Origin: Syntrophaceticus sp050949745
Lineage (GTDB): Bacteria > Bacillota > DSM-12270 > Thermacetogeniales > Thermacetogeniaceae
Direction: 5' to 3'
Length of the DNA stretch: 64,000 bases
Assembly: GCA_050949745.1 (NCBI GenBank)
Contig: JBMNGF010000005.1
Location: 1 to 64,000 of the forward strand
In this document: piece by piece, positions 52,798-61,421 of the stretch
Position numbering within the stretch: position 1 is the stretch's first letter
How the letters are laid out: each line of letters opens with the position of its first letter
The notes under the pieces: model-generated
The model's database searches: none
Told to the model about the DNA's origin: nothing
The model's input: the letters and a program-made list of their open reading frames with translations, nothing else
Position numbers and translations under genes: made by a program

Positions 52798-54459
52798 ATG
52801 CAAAAAGAAATCTATGTTTGTGTAACAAAGGAAGAAACAAAGGCTGCTGTGTTAGAAAACCGCAAGTTGGTGGAAGTTTACCTTGATCGTTCATTTCAAA
52901 AGCGTTTAGCGGGTAACATTTATAAAGGAAAGGTGGCCAATGTGCTGCCAGGGATGCAGGCAGCTTTCGTTAATATTGGTTTGGAGAGAAATGCCTTTTT
53001 GTATGTAGAAGATGCTAGGCCAAATAAAAGCAAGTCGCTGCCTATTCAAAACATGCTCCGTGAGGGACAGGATGTTTTAGTCCAGGTGATTAAGGAACCT
53101 TTTGGGAACAAGGGGGCCCGGGTGACTTCCCATTTAAACTTCCCAGGTCGCTATGTTGTTTTTATGCCTGAATATAATTCTATTGGGGTTTCCCGCCGCA
53201 TTAAATCAGAACGGGAACGGGAACGTTTAAAGAAAATAGCTGAAGAGGTGAGTATTCCAGGCTGTGGCCTAATAGTGCGTACTGCTGCTGAAGGTATCAC
53301 AGCAGAGGAACTGAATAAGGATATCCGGGAATTACATCAGCGCTGGAAGATGGTCAAAGAGAAGGCTAAATACAAGGCTGCACCTGCTGTGCTTCACCAG
53401 GAACTAGAACTAGTTTCCTGGGTTCTGCGCGATCTTTTTGGGGAAGATGTTGACCGCTTAACGACAAATGACCCTGATACATACGAAAAGATTATAGAAT
53501 TAGTTCCGGCATTTGATTCCCATTACAGCAGCAAGGTTTTTCTAACTACTGAAGATGTAGATGCCAATGAGCTGGACCAGGAGATGTACAAAGCTCTGCG
53601 TCCCAAGGTCTGGATGAAAAACGGAGGGTATCTTGTTATAGATGAAGCAGAGGCACTTACTGTCATCGATGTGAATACAGGTAAATATACTGGGGTCAAG
53701 AATTTTGCAGAGACTATTTTTCGTACCAATATAGAGGCTGTCCAGGAGATCGTGCGACAGATCAGGTTGCGTAATTTGGGGGGAATCATAATTATCGATT
53801 TTATTGATATGGAACTCTCAGAGCACCGCAGTGAGGTGGTCCGACAGTTGGAGGAGGAACTGAAAAAAGATAAAACTAGAACCTGTGTGCTCGGCCTTAC
53901 TCAGTTGGGTTTGGTAGAGCTTACCAGGAAAAAGGTGCGTCCCAGTTTAAGCAGTCTGATCGAGCGTCCCTGCCCTTACTGTGAAGGAACGGGAAAGGTG
54001 CTTTCTGAAGAGACAGTGAGTATGCAGGCTTGTTCTGAGATCAGAGCCTTGGCTGAAAGAGAAAGGGGAAATGCTGCGGGAATTCTTGTGGAAGTACATC
54101 CTTCTGTGGCAGCCTTTCTCATTGGCGGAGGTGGAGGTCATCTCAGGGAACTAGAAAAGGAAATTGGTAAAAAGATCATCATTAAAGGGAGTGACAACAC
54201 TCATCAGGAAGATGTGCAGGTAAGAGCACTTTACAGTAAGGATGAGATTGATGCTCTATCAGCACCGGTTAAAGTCGGAGAGATCCTGGATGTAGAAGTG
54301 GAAGAGATACATGCTACTAACCCTAATGATGGTATTGCCCGGATTCAGGGCTATATAGTGGATATCGAGGGGGCCAGTGACTTGGTGGGGAAGCAGGCAA
54401 CTGTCAAAGTTGAAAAGGTCTGCCGCACCTGTGCCAGGGCACGGGTTCTTGAGAAGTGA
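52798..54459 (+). CDS. rng: Ribonuclease E/G family endoribonuclease
   Basis: 553 residues: S1 domain (IYKGKVANVLPGMQAAFVNI near 41), the catalytic region with GGYLVIDEAEALTVIDVNTG near 277 and GGIIIIDFIDM near 322 (metal-binding Asp pair), and zinc-link CPYCEGTGK near 397. A C-terminal beta domain (KVGEILDVEVEEIHATNPND) is added. 5'-end dependent RNA decay and rRNA processing. Located just upstream of rplU as in many Clostridia. Confidence 0.93.
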   Translation: MQKEIYVCVTKEETKAAVLENRKLVEVYLDRSFQKRLAGNIYKGKVANVLPGMQAAFVNIGLERNAFLYVEDARPNKSKSLPIQNMLREGQDVLVQVIKEPFGNKGARVTSHLNFPGRYVVFMPEYNSIGVSRRIKSERERERLKKIAEEVSIPGCGLIVRTAAEGITAEELNKDIRELHQRWKMVKEKAKYKAAPAVLHQELELVSWVLRDLFGEDVDRLTTNDPDTYEKIIELVPAFDSHYSSKVFLTTEDVDANELDQEMYKALRPKVWMKNGGYLVIDEAEALTVIDVNTGKYTGVKNFAETIFRTNIEAVQEIVRQIRLRNLGGIIIIDFIDMELSEHRSEVVRQLEEELKKDKTRTCVLGLTQLGLVELTRKKVRPSLSSLIERPCPYCEGTGKVLSEETVSMQACSEIRALAERERGNAAGILVEVHPSVAAFLIGGGGGHLRELEKEIGKKIIIKGSDNTHQEDVQVRALYSKDEIDALSAPVKVGEILDVEVEEIHATNPNDGIARIQGYIVDIEGASDLVGKQATVKVEKVCRTCARARVLEK

Positions 54460-54478
54460 GATTTGCGGAGGGAGCCGC

Positions 54479-54543
54479 GGGTGCCTGGCACCGTGAGAAA
54501 CAGAATAATTAAATGACAACAAATCAAACGGTGCCAGGCACCC
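54479..54543. repeat. 65-bp palindrome-ended repeat, copy 3
   Basis: Matches copies 1 and 2 with one internal C-to-T change (ATAATTAAATG). It begins 20 bases after the rng stop and ends 25 bases before the rplU promoter, so it could also act as a transcript end or stability hairpin. Confidence 0.88.
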
Positions 54544-54567
54544 TAGATCGATTAACGACCATTTTCC

Positions 54568-54596
54568 TTGACACCGGGGGTGTGAGGTGCTAAAAT
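54568..54596 (+). promoter_or_regulatory. rplU promoter
   Basis: TTGACA (54568-54573), 17-base spacer, TAAAAT (54591-54596). One of the two best housekeeping promoters in the window. Confidence 0.8.
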
Positions 54597-54690
54597 TCCG
54601 TTGTAACTGTTGTATAAATAACGCTCGGGATGGGTCTTAAAGAGCTTAGTGTGATGCCACCCTGGAATTCCGGCGAAGGAGGAAGATTTA
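54597..54690 (+). ncRNA. Probable L21 leader RNA
   Basis: About 90 transcribed bases before rplU with potential pairing (CTCGGGATGGGTCTT and following; CCACCCTGG to CCGGCGA). Firmicutes commonly carry an autoregulatory L21 leader at this place. I assign it by position and structured look, not by a full motif match. Confidence 0.45.
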
Positions 54691-55035
54691 ATGTTTGCAA
54701 TTGTAGAAACAGGTGGTAAACAGTATAATGTTCACCAAGGCAGCGTGCTACGAGTAGAAAAGATCGATGCTGCTGAGGGAGATGAGCTAGTATTGGATAA
54801 GGTGCTGGCAGTAGGTGTTGATGGAGAACTGCAGATAGGAACCCCTTATGTATCTGGGGCACAGGTAAAAGCCAAGGTGCTCAGACAGGGGAAGGGTAAA
54901 AAAATACTTGTTTTCAAATACAAACCCAAGAAGAATTACCGCCGCCGCAAGGGTCATCGTCAACTGTTTACAGAGTTGATGATACAGGAGATATCCCTCG
55001 GGCAGCAGGATAAAAACGCTGCTGTAGAGTCATAA
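54691..55035 (+). CDS. rplU: 50S ribosomal protein L21
   Basis: 114 residues. MFAIVETGGKQYNVHQGSV at the N-terminus and YKPKKNYRRRKGHRQLFT near the end are the L21 signature; a 10-residue tail is extra. Good ribosome site AAGGAGG. Confidence 0.95.
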   Translation: MFAIVETGGKQYNVHQGSVLRVEKIDAAEGDELVLDKVLAVGVDGELQIGTPYVSGAQVKAKVLRQGKGKKILVFKYKPKKNYRRRKGHRQLFTELMIQEISLGQQDKNAAVES

Positions 55036-55175
55036 CACTGCAAAATTATGATCCATGCTAGGTTTTTAGGAAATGAAGATAGAAGTATCAGGTGATCTCG
55101 GAAACCATGCAAATGGAAATGAGAGGTTCTCCGGGAGTAACGGAAAATATCTTGAAATGAGGAGGTGTCATAATA
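55036..55175. other. Gap between rplU and rpmA lacking the prp gene
   Basis: 140 bases. In most Firmicutes the cysteine protease gene prp (about 110 codons) sits here; no frame long enough exists. A frame reading EVSGDLGNHANG slightly recalls the Prp glycine-histidine region but is too short to claim. Confidence 0.5.
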
Positions 55176-55436
55176 ATGGCAACTAAAAAAGGAGTAGGTA
55201 GTTCACGCAACGGGCGGGACAGTGAGTCTAAGAGGCTTGGTGTGAAGAGGGGTGACGGCCAGTATGTCAGTGCCGGGAATATTATTATCCGCCAGCGGGG
55301 GACAAAGATCAATCCTGGTTGGAATGTAGGCCGTGGAAAGGATGACACCCTTTTTGCTCTGTCTGATGGTTATGTGAAGTTCGAGGCAAAGGGTAAGAAC
55401 AAGAAACAGGTCAGTGTTTACGCTGAAATGGCCTAA
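55176..55436 (+). CDS. rpmA: 50S ribosomal protein L27 without N-terminal extension
   Basis: 86 residues. Begins MATKKGVGSSRNGRDSESKR, i.e. directly at the mature form; Firmicute L27 normally begins with a cleavable extension ending LQFFA that Prp removes. GGAGGTG fixes this ATG and no extended start exists. Fits the absence of prp. The N-terminal tail reaches the peptidyl-transferase centre. Confidence 0.95.
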   Translation: MATKKGVGSSRNGRDSESKRLGVKRGDGQYVSAGNIIIRQRGTKINPGWNVGRGKDDTLFALSDGYVKFEAKGKNKKQVSVYAEMA

Positions 55437-55453
55437 ATATTGATAAGCAGGAC

Positions 55454-55485
55454 TTCCCCTGGCCTTAGGACCAGGGGAAATTTGT
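55454..55485 (+). terminator. Terminator after rpmA
   Basis: TTCCCCTGG (55454-55462) and CCAGGGGAA (55471-55479), 9-bp stem, then ATTTGTT. Confidence 0.8.
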
Positions 55486-55524
55486 TATTATCCACTTTTA
55501 TCGTGGGTTTGCGAGGTTAAGTGT

Positions 55525-56805
55525 ATGTTTTATGATTATGCTAAAATCTATATTAAGGCTGGGGACGGTGGGAATGGATGTGTTGCCTTCCGCCGTGAGA
55601 AGTACGTTGCCGCAGGTGGCCCCAGTGGTGGAGATGGCGGACGAGGTGGCAGTGTAGTGTTTGTCGCTGATCGTAATGTCCAAACTCTGATCGATTTCCG
55701 CTATCGCAAGCATTATAAAGCAGAGCGTGGAGAACATGGCAGAGGGAAGAATCAGCACGGCAAAAATGGTGCTGATTTAATTGTGCAGGTACCTGTAGGT
55801 ACTGTTGTCCGGGATTATGAAGGGTCATTTTCCGCTGATCTCAAGAGAGATGGGCAACAGATTATCGTAGCTCGGGGTGGAAAGGGTGGCAGAGGCAATG
55901 CCCGCTTTAAAACACCGAAACTGCAAGCACCACGCTTTGCTGAGCGGGGGGATCCGGGGGATGAGCTGACAGTGGAACTGGAGCTCAAACTGCTGGCTGA
56001 TGTAGGGTTTATCGGCTTTCCCAATGCGGGAAAATCAAGCCTGCTGAGTCGAATTTCAGCGGCACGCCCAAAAGTTGCTGACTATCCTTTTACTACACTG
56101 AGTCCTGAATTGGGTGTTGTCCAGGTAGGTGAACGCAGTTTTGTTGCGGCAGATCTGCCGGGTCTTATTGCCGGGGCGCATACAGGTGCTGGTTTAGGAC
56201 ATCGCTTCTTGCGTCATGTAGAGCGCACCATGGTGCTTCTTTTGGTCGTGGACACAGCTGGGACGGAAGGCCGGGATCCCAGCGAGGATACCTGGACCAT
56301 TCTGCAGGAACTGAAGCTCTACCAACAGGAATTGGCGAAAAAACCTTTGCTCATCGCCGCCAACAAGATGGATCTGCCTGAAGCTGCAGATAAGCTTTCA
56401 TCTCTGCAGCAGAAGTTTCCGGAACTGGAGATCTACCCGATTTCTACAGTAACCGGGGCTGGGCTTAAGGAGCTTTTATATGCTATTGCCAGTCAAGTGG
56501 AGAAAGCAGCAGAAATGTCAGATGAACAAGAGATAGAGGCTGAAGAGGAGATACGCCTTGTAACAGCCGATGAGTTACAGGATAAGAGTTTTGATATTAT
56601 TAGGCTGGAGGATGGGGCCTTTCAGATCTCAGGAAAGGTTCTTGAGCGTTTGGTGAAACGTCTGGACCTGGAAATTGCCGATGCTTTCAGCTATTTTCAG
56701 CATATCATACGCAGAATGGGTGTTGAGGATGCCCTGCGTGCGGCTGGAATTAAGCAGGGAGATACAGTAATCATCGGTGACTTTGTATTTGAGTGGCAGG
56801 CTTAA
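55525..56805 (+). CDS. obg: GTPase Obg (CgtA)
   Basis: 426 residues. Glycine-rich Obg fold (KAGDGGNGCVAFRREKYV, GGPSGGDGGRGGSV), G domain with GFPNAGKSSLL near 165 and DLPGLIAGAHTGAGLG near 212, NKMD near 280, and a C-terminal OCT domain. Acts in 50S assembly and stress and sporulation control. Own ribosome site after GCGAGGTTAAGTGT is weak. Confidence 0.95.
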   Translation: MFYDYAKIYIKAGDGGNGCVAFRREKYVAAGGPSGGDGGRGGSVVFVADRNVQTLIDFRYRKHYKAERGEHGRGKNQHGKNGADLIVQVPVGTVVRDYEGSFSADLKRDGQQIIVARGGKGGRGNARFKTPKLQAPRFAERGDPGDELTVELELKLLADVGFIGFPNAGKSSLLSRISAARPKVADYPFTTLSPELGVVQVGERSFVAADLPGLIAGAHTGAGLGHRFLRHVERTMVLLLVVDTAGTEGRDPSEDTWTILQELKLYQQELAKKPLLIAANKMDLPEAADKLSSLQQKFPELEIYPISTVTGAGLKELLYAIASQVEKAAEMSDEQEIEAEEEIRLVTADELQDKSFDIIRLEDGAFQISGKVLERLVKRLDLEIADAFSYFQHIIRRMGVEDALRAAGIKQGDTVIIGDFVFEWQA

Positions 56806-56845
56806 AAATCAATAAAACACAAGTGAAAGATGCGGGTGGCAGGAA

Positions 56846-57136
56846 TTGCTGACAGGAAAACAGAAAAGATATTTACGTTCCCTAGCTGTTCAGATAAGTC
56901 CAAGTCTTCAGGTAGGGAAGTTAGGGATCAGCGATAATGTGGTGCTCCAATTGGAAGAAGCCTTGACAGCACGGGAGTTGGCCAAGGTGCGGGTGCTTAG
57001 CAGTAGCCCTGTCAAGGTCAATGATGTGGCTTCTATTTTGAGTGAACGGACTGAATCTGACATCGTACAGGTGATTGGCCGCAGTATTGTTTTCTATAGA
57101 CAGGGCGAAAAGCCAGAGATTACACTACCGGAATAG
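56846..57136 (+). CDS. yhbY: YhbY-family RNA-binding protein
   Basis: 96 residues, CRM domain: LTGKQKRYLRSLA, QVGKLGISDNVVLQLEEAL and the GRSIVFYRQG end. Associates with pre-50S particles. TTG start. Typical neighbour of obg. Confidence 0.9.
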   Translation: MLTGKQKRYLRSLAVQISPSLQVGKLGISDNVVLQLEEALTARELAKVRVLSSSPVKVNDVASILSERTESDIVQVIGRSIVFYRQGEKPEITLPE

Positions 57137-57158
57137 TGGTTTGAATGGAGAAATGTTG

Positions 57159-58307
57159 ATGACTGGTTGTGAGCGCGCAAAATTAAAAAGTGCCCATCGG
57201 ATTGTAGTTAAAGTGGGCACAAAGATCATCTGTGGCAGCAGTGGACATCTCGATCTGCAGCGTATGGAAAGACTTGTGCAGGATTTGGCTTCTCTTTGGG
57301 AAGAGGGGCGAGAGGTGATTCTTGTCAGCTCAGGATCTATCGGAGCCGGTGTAGGTAGGTTGGGACTCCTTCCCAACAAACCCAGGACTATTCCTGAAAA
57401 GCAGGCAGCAGCAGCTGTCGGCCAGGGGATTCTCATGCAGCACTATGAAACCTATTTTACACCACAAGGTATTATCGTAGCTCAGGTACTCCTTACCAGA
57501 GAGGATATGACCAGCCGTGAACGTTATTTGAATGCCCGACATACTCTGCAGTCCCTTTTGGGTTTTCGAGCTATCCCTATCGTTAATGAGAATGATACAG
57601 TGGCAGTGGAGGAGATCCGTTTCGGAGATAATGATACACTGGCAGCTCTGGTGGCCTGTTTGGTTGATGCTGATCTCCTGATTCTGCTTACTGATCTTGA
57701 CGGCTATTATACAGATGATCCCCAAAAAAATATGGATGCAGAATTGATCCCTGAGATTCATAAAATCACACCGGAGATCGAAGCCGGTGCCGGCGGGCGT
57801 GGGTCGGCTTTGGCTACCGGGGGGATGGAAACAAAGCTCATGGCAGCCAAAATAACCATGCAGGCCGGAATACCTCTTGTGATTGCCAGCGGCATGAGAA
57901 AGGGGATACTTCAGACAGTATTAGAGGGAGAGTCTGTTGGTACGCTTTTTGTGCCTCAGGATGACCGTATGCAAGCACGAAAGTTCTGGATAGCCTTTGG
58001 ATCTCCAGTCCAGGGGAAGGTTTTTATAGATGATGGTGCCGCAGATGCTTTATTAAAAAAGGGAAAAAGCCTTCTTCCCAGTGGTGTGGTAAGGGTAGAA
58101 GGGACATTTACTGCTGGGAATGTGGTCGGTATTATAGGCATGTCCGGGCAGGAGATCGCCAGAGGTATCAGTAATTATCCGATCGAAGAACTGCAGTTGA
58201 TTAAAGGACATAATAGTAGAGAAATACAAAAGATCTTAGGATATCATGATTATGATGAAGTTGTGCATAGGGACAATCTAACGATTGTTTCCAATGATCA
58301 TAATTGA
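57159..58307 (+). CDS. proB: Glutamate 5-kinase
   Basis: 382 residues: amino-acid kinase domain (IVVKVGTKIIC, VSSGSIGAGVGRLGL, NENDTVAVEEIRFGDND, LLTDLDGYYT) followed by a PUA domain (about 285-360). First step of proline synthesis. Starts at 57153 and 57159 both possible; GGAG spacing favours 57159. Everything from 57718 onward is repeated at 61715. Confidence 0.94.
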   Translation: MTGCERAKLKSAHRIVVKVGTKIICGSSGHLDLQRMERLVQDLASLWEEGREVILVSSGSIGAGVGRLGLLPNKPRTIPEKQAAAAVGQGILMQHYETYFTPQGIIVAQVLLTREDMTSRERYLNARHTLQSLLGFRAIPIVNENDTVAVEEIRFGDNDTLAALVACLVDADLLILLTDLDGYYTDDPQKNMDAELIPEIHKITPEIEAGAGGRGSALATGGMETKLMAAKITMQAGIPLVIASGMRKGILQTVLEGESVGTLFVPQDDRMQARKFWIAFGSPVQGKVFIDDGAADALLKKGKSLLPSGVVRVEGTFTAGNVVGIIGMSGQEIARGISNYPIEELQLIKGHNSREIQKILGYHDYDEVVHRDNLTIVSNDHN

Positions 58308-58322
58308 GAGGGGGTTAGTAAC

Positions 58323-59576
58323 ATGCTGAAAAAGCAGATGCAAGATATTGGAGAGTTAGCTAAAAGTGCATCCTACCAACTGTCAGTAGTATCTACTGAG
58401 GTTAAGAATCAGGCTCTGCAAGCCATGGCCAGAGCGCTGCAGGAAAGGACAGAGATGATCCTGGAAGCTAACAAACAGGATATGGAAGCGGGACGGGCGA
58501 AAGGTTTAAGTGATGCTTTGTTGGATCGCTTGCTGCTCACCCCAGAGCGCATTAATATTATGGCTGAAGGCCTGCAGGCGCTTGTTGGTCTTCCTGATCC
58601 TGTCGGTGAGATAACTAAGGTCTCGGTCAGGCCAAACGGACTGCGGGTAGGAAAGATGAGAATGCCGTTGGGGGTTATCGGGATAATCTATGAGGCTCGC
58701 CCCAATGTTACTGTGGATGCTGCCGGATTATGCCTCAAGTCAGGAAATGCAGTGATCTTAAGGGGTGGATCTGAGGCATTGAATTCCAACCTGGCTCTGT
58801 CTAATGTAATCAGTGCCGCTGCTGTAAGTGCTGGGATTCCCGAAGGGGCGATTCAGTTGATTTCGACAACAGATCGGGAAGCAGCCAGCATTTTGATGAC
58901 GATGAATGATTATATAGATGTTTTGATTCCCCGGGGTGGAAGAGGGTTGATCAATGCGGTGATTGCTCAGGCTACAGTGCCTGTGCTGCAGACCGGTACC
59001 GGGAATTGCCATACCTATGTGGAAGAGGATGCTGACCTGGATACAGCTCTAAAGATAGTGGTGAATGCCAAAACCCAACGCCCCGGTGTATGCAATGCTA
59101 TGGAGTCTCTGCTGGTGAATGCCAAGGTAGCTGATGAATTTTTGCCTTCTGTAGTTGACGCTCTCCAGGAGAAGGGTGTTGAAGTGCGGGGCTGTTCCAG
59201 GACAGTAGCGATCTGTTCCGATTGTGTTCCGGCAGTAGAGGATGATTGGGGAACCGAATACTTAGATTTGATTTTGGCAGTAAAGGTAGTGGAGGATCTA
59301 GAAGAAGCTATTGCACATATTAATAGCTATGGCAGCAAACACTCGGAGGCGATAATTACCAACAGCTATCAAAAGGCAACTCAATTCATACAAAGGGTTG
59401 ATGGAGCTGCTGTTTTTGTTAATGCCTCAACACGCTTTACAGATGGCAACCAGTTTGGTCTTGGGGCTGAGATCGGGATCAGTACACAAAAACTGCATGC
59501 TCGTGGGCCGATGGGGCTTGAGGAGCTAACATCTATGAAATTTATCGTTTTCGGTGATGGCCAGATCAGGTTATAA
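58323..59576 (+). CDS. proA: Gamma-glutamyl phosphate reductase
   Basis: 417-residue aldehyde-dehydrogenase-fold enzyme, second step of proline synthesis. MPLGVIGIIYEARPNVTVDA near 118, GNCHTYVEEDADL near 222, catalytic Cys in QRPGVCNAMESLLVN near 258. Intact copy; the second copy at 62320 is frameshifted. Confidence 0.96.
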   Translation: MLKKQMQDIGELAKSASYQLSVVSTEVKNQALQAMARALQERTEMILEANKQDMEAGRAKGLSDALLDRLLLTPERINIMAEGLQALVGLPDPVGEITKVSVRPNGLRVGKMRMPLGVIGIIYEARPNVTVDAAGLCLKSGNAVILRGGSEALNSNLALSNVISAAAVSAGIPEGAIQLISTTDREAASILMTMNDYIDVLIPRGGRGLINAVIAQATVPVLQTGTGNCHTYVEEDADLDTALKIVVNAKTQRPGVCNAMESLLVNAKVADEFLPSVVDALQEKGVEVRGCSRTVAICSDCVPAVEDDWGTEYLDLILAVKVVEDLEEAIAHINSYGSKHSEAIITNSYQKATQFIQRVDGAAVFVNASTRFTDGNQFGLGAEIGISTQKLHARGPMGLEELTSMKFIVFGDGQIRL

Positions 59577-59601
59577 AGCAGTAAAAGAGGGGCAAATACA
59601 T

Positions 59602-60228
59602 ATGAAGAGGCAGCGGATTGGGATACTTGGAGGTACATTTGACCCTATACACAATGGGCACCTGGTGACAGCTGAAACTGCAAGGGAACAGTTTGCCTTG
59701 GAAAGGGTCATCTTTATGCCTACAGGTATTCCGCCTCATAAGCAAAAGGATAGAATTACAGATTTTTGGCATAGACATCTGATGCTTGTGCTGGCTGTTT
59801 TAGACAACCCTTATTTTAGCGTCAGTCGCCTTGAATATGAGCGTGGAGGAGTTACCTACACGGTTGATACGATGCGACAACTGCGTCAGGTGTATAGTGA
59901 GCAGGATACGGATCTCTATTTCATAACAGGTGTTGATACTGTTATGGATGTTTTTGGTTGGCGAAGGCCTGAAGAGCTTTTCTCTTTGTGCAAATTTATT
60001 GCAGCTACACGTCCTGGTTATGATGGACGCATTGTTAAAGATGTTTTCGGAAAGTATTATCATAATGTTATAGAGTTTTTAGAGATGCCCCAGATGGATA
60101 TTTCCTCTTCAGATATCCGCAGGCGTGTACAGAAGGGGAAGTCGATCAAATACCTGGTTCCTGATAGAGTAGAGAAATACATCAGACAACAGGGTCTTTA
60201 TTCTTTTAACCCTCCGGAAGTTATGTGA
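59602..60228 (+). CDS. nadD: Nicotinate-nucleotide adenylyltransferase
   Basis: 208 residues. GGTFDPIHNGHLVTAE near 9 (HxGH-type nucleotidyl motif), MPTGIPPHK near 44, and ISSSDIRRRVQKGKSI near 170 (ISSTxIR motif). Makes NaAD from NaMN. GAGGGG selects ATG 59602; frame opens at 59554. Repeated in part at 63600. Confidence 0.94.
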   Translation: MKRQRIGILGGTFDPIHNGHLVTAETAREQFALERVIFMPTGIPPHKQKDRITDFWHRHLMLVLAVLDNPYFSVSRLEYERGGVTYTVDTMRQLRQVYSEQDTDLYFITGVDTVMDVFGWRRPEELFSLCKFIAATRPGYDGRIVKDVFGKYYHNVIEFLEMPQMDISSSDIRRRVQKGKSIKYLVPDRVEKYIRQQGLYSFNPPEVM

Positions 60229-60249
60229 ATAGAATATGGAAGATAGGGG

Positions 60250-60885
60250 ATGGTCTTAGTTTTCGTGAAGGATAAGGGACTGGCTCACTCAGGGGAAAGT
60301 AAAATCAGCTTGAGAATGGAAGAGTATAAAGGGATATTAAAGGACAAATTAACTGAGAAAAGGTATGATCATGCTCTTGCTGTGTGCAGCTGTGCTGCTG
60401 AACTGGCGGGTATTCATGGCCTTGATCAGAGGCAGGCAGAACTGGCAGGATTGCTGCATGACTATGCCCGGGATACGCCTCCAGATGAACTGTTGCGCAT
60501 CGGGCGAGCTAGGGATTTGGTCACTCACGAAATTGAGCGGCAGTTTCCCCTTTTGCTTCACGGTCCTGTAGGAGCAGCATTGATAAAAGAAGAACTGGGC
60601 ATTCATGATCCACAGGTGTTAGAAGCTGTGGCCATGCACACCTTAGCAGGCCCTGCTATGGGGAGAATTGCCCAGATTGTTTATATAGCAGATCTTACAG
60701 CTGTAGGGAGAGATTTCCCTCTTGTTGATTATCTGCGCAAGCTATCACAGACGAGTCTTGATCAGGCACTCTTAGAGTGCATTGCCTTAAGTATTCGTTA
60801 TTGTTTGGAAAAGCGTCAGCTTATCCACCCTCAGAGCATTGAGGCGTGGAATTATTATTCCAAAGAACTGAAAGGAGTGGAATGA
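60250..60885 (+). CDS. yqeK: YqeK-like HD-domain dinucleoside tetraphosphatase
   Basis: 211 residues. HD motif AGLLHDYARD near 68, DHALAVCSCA near 40, and MHTLAGPAMG near 131 (His). Members of this group hydrolyse Ap4A symmetrically. Start uncertain: ATG 60250 or ATG 60316, the latter closer to usual length. Lies between nadD and rsfS as in most Firmicutes. Confidence 0.9.
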   Translation: MVLVFVKDKGLAHSGESKISLRMEEYKGILKDKLTEKRYDHALAVCSCAAELAGIHGLDQRQAELAGLLHDYARDTPPDELLRIGRARDLVTHEIERQFPLLLHGPVGAALIKEELGIHDPQVLEAVAMHTLAGPAMGRIAQIVYIADLTAVGRDFPLVDYLRKLSQTSLDQALLECIALSIRYCLEKRQLIHPQSIEAWNYYSKELKGVE

Positions 60886-60889
60886 AATA

Positions 60890-61234
60890 TTGGATTCCGG
60901 CCAAGAAAGGGCCATCAGGGCTGCACAAGCAGCCGCCAAAAGAAAGGCTTATGATATTAAAGTGCTTGATTTGACAGGAATCTTCCCTGTAGCAGATTAC
61001 TTTATGATCTGTACAGGGCGCAGCACGACTCAGCTTGCAGCAATCCAGCAGGAGGTTGAAGATGAGCTGAAGAATGCCAGCGAATCATACCGCAGACAGG
61101 GCAGTCCGGAATCAGGATGGATACTGCTGGATAATGGGGATGTGATTATTCACATCTTTAGCGAAGAAGCTCGGGAATTTTATGATCTCGAACATCTATG
61201 GGGTGATGCTCGGGTAATTGCGACAAATTTCTAA
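60890..61234 (+). CDS. rsfS: Ribosome silencing factor RsfS
   Basis: 114 residues. VLDLTGIFPVADYFMICTGR near 24 and IIHIFSEEAREFYDLEHLWG near 84 are the DUF143 signature. Binds L14 to block subunit joining in starvation. TTG start after AAAGGAGTGG. leuS is the usual next gene; here a leucine-type T-box leader follows. Confidence 0.93.
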   Translation: MDSGQERAIRAAQAAAKRKAYDIKVLDLTGIFPVADYFMICTGRSTTQLAAIQQEVEDELKNASESYRRQGSPESGWILLDNGDVIIHIFSEEAREFYDLEHLWGDARVIATNF

Positions 61235-61386
61235 GCATTTCTTGCTGCTTTGTCCTGATTATTTTTTGCAGGTGCAATTTCGATTGTTCTGGGGTTTTTT
61301 CTAAAAAGCAAGTAATATTAGTAAAGATAGAGTGCCGAGTGTAAGTAAGGGAAAATGTGGCAATGATTTTATTTATTCCGCTAGTG

Positions 61387-61415
61387 TTGACATGCTCCGC
61401 AATATTGCTTATAAT
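61387..61415 (+). promoter_or_regulatory. Consensus promoter of the T-box leader
   Basis: TTGACA (61387-61392), exactly 17 bases, TATAAT (61410-61415). Perfect sigma-A consensus. Confidence 0.9.
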
Positions 61416-61421
61416 AGATTT

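Noticed and set aside
55060..55170. Possible remnant of prp (frame with EVSGDLGNHANG)
   Set aside because: Likeness covers only a few residues and may be chance; no catalytic His-Cys pair can be traced.
61264..61283. TTGCA/TGCAA hairpin after rsfS as terminator
   Set aside because: Only a 5-bp stem followed by three T; too weak to support.
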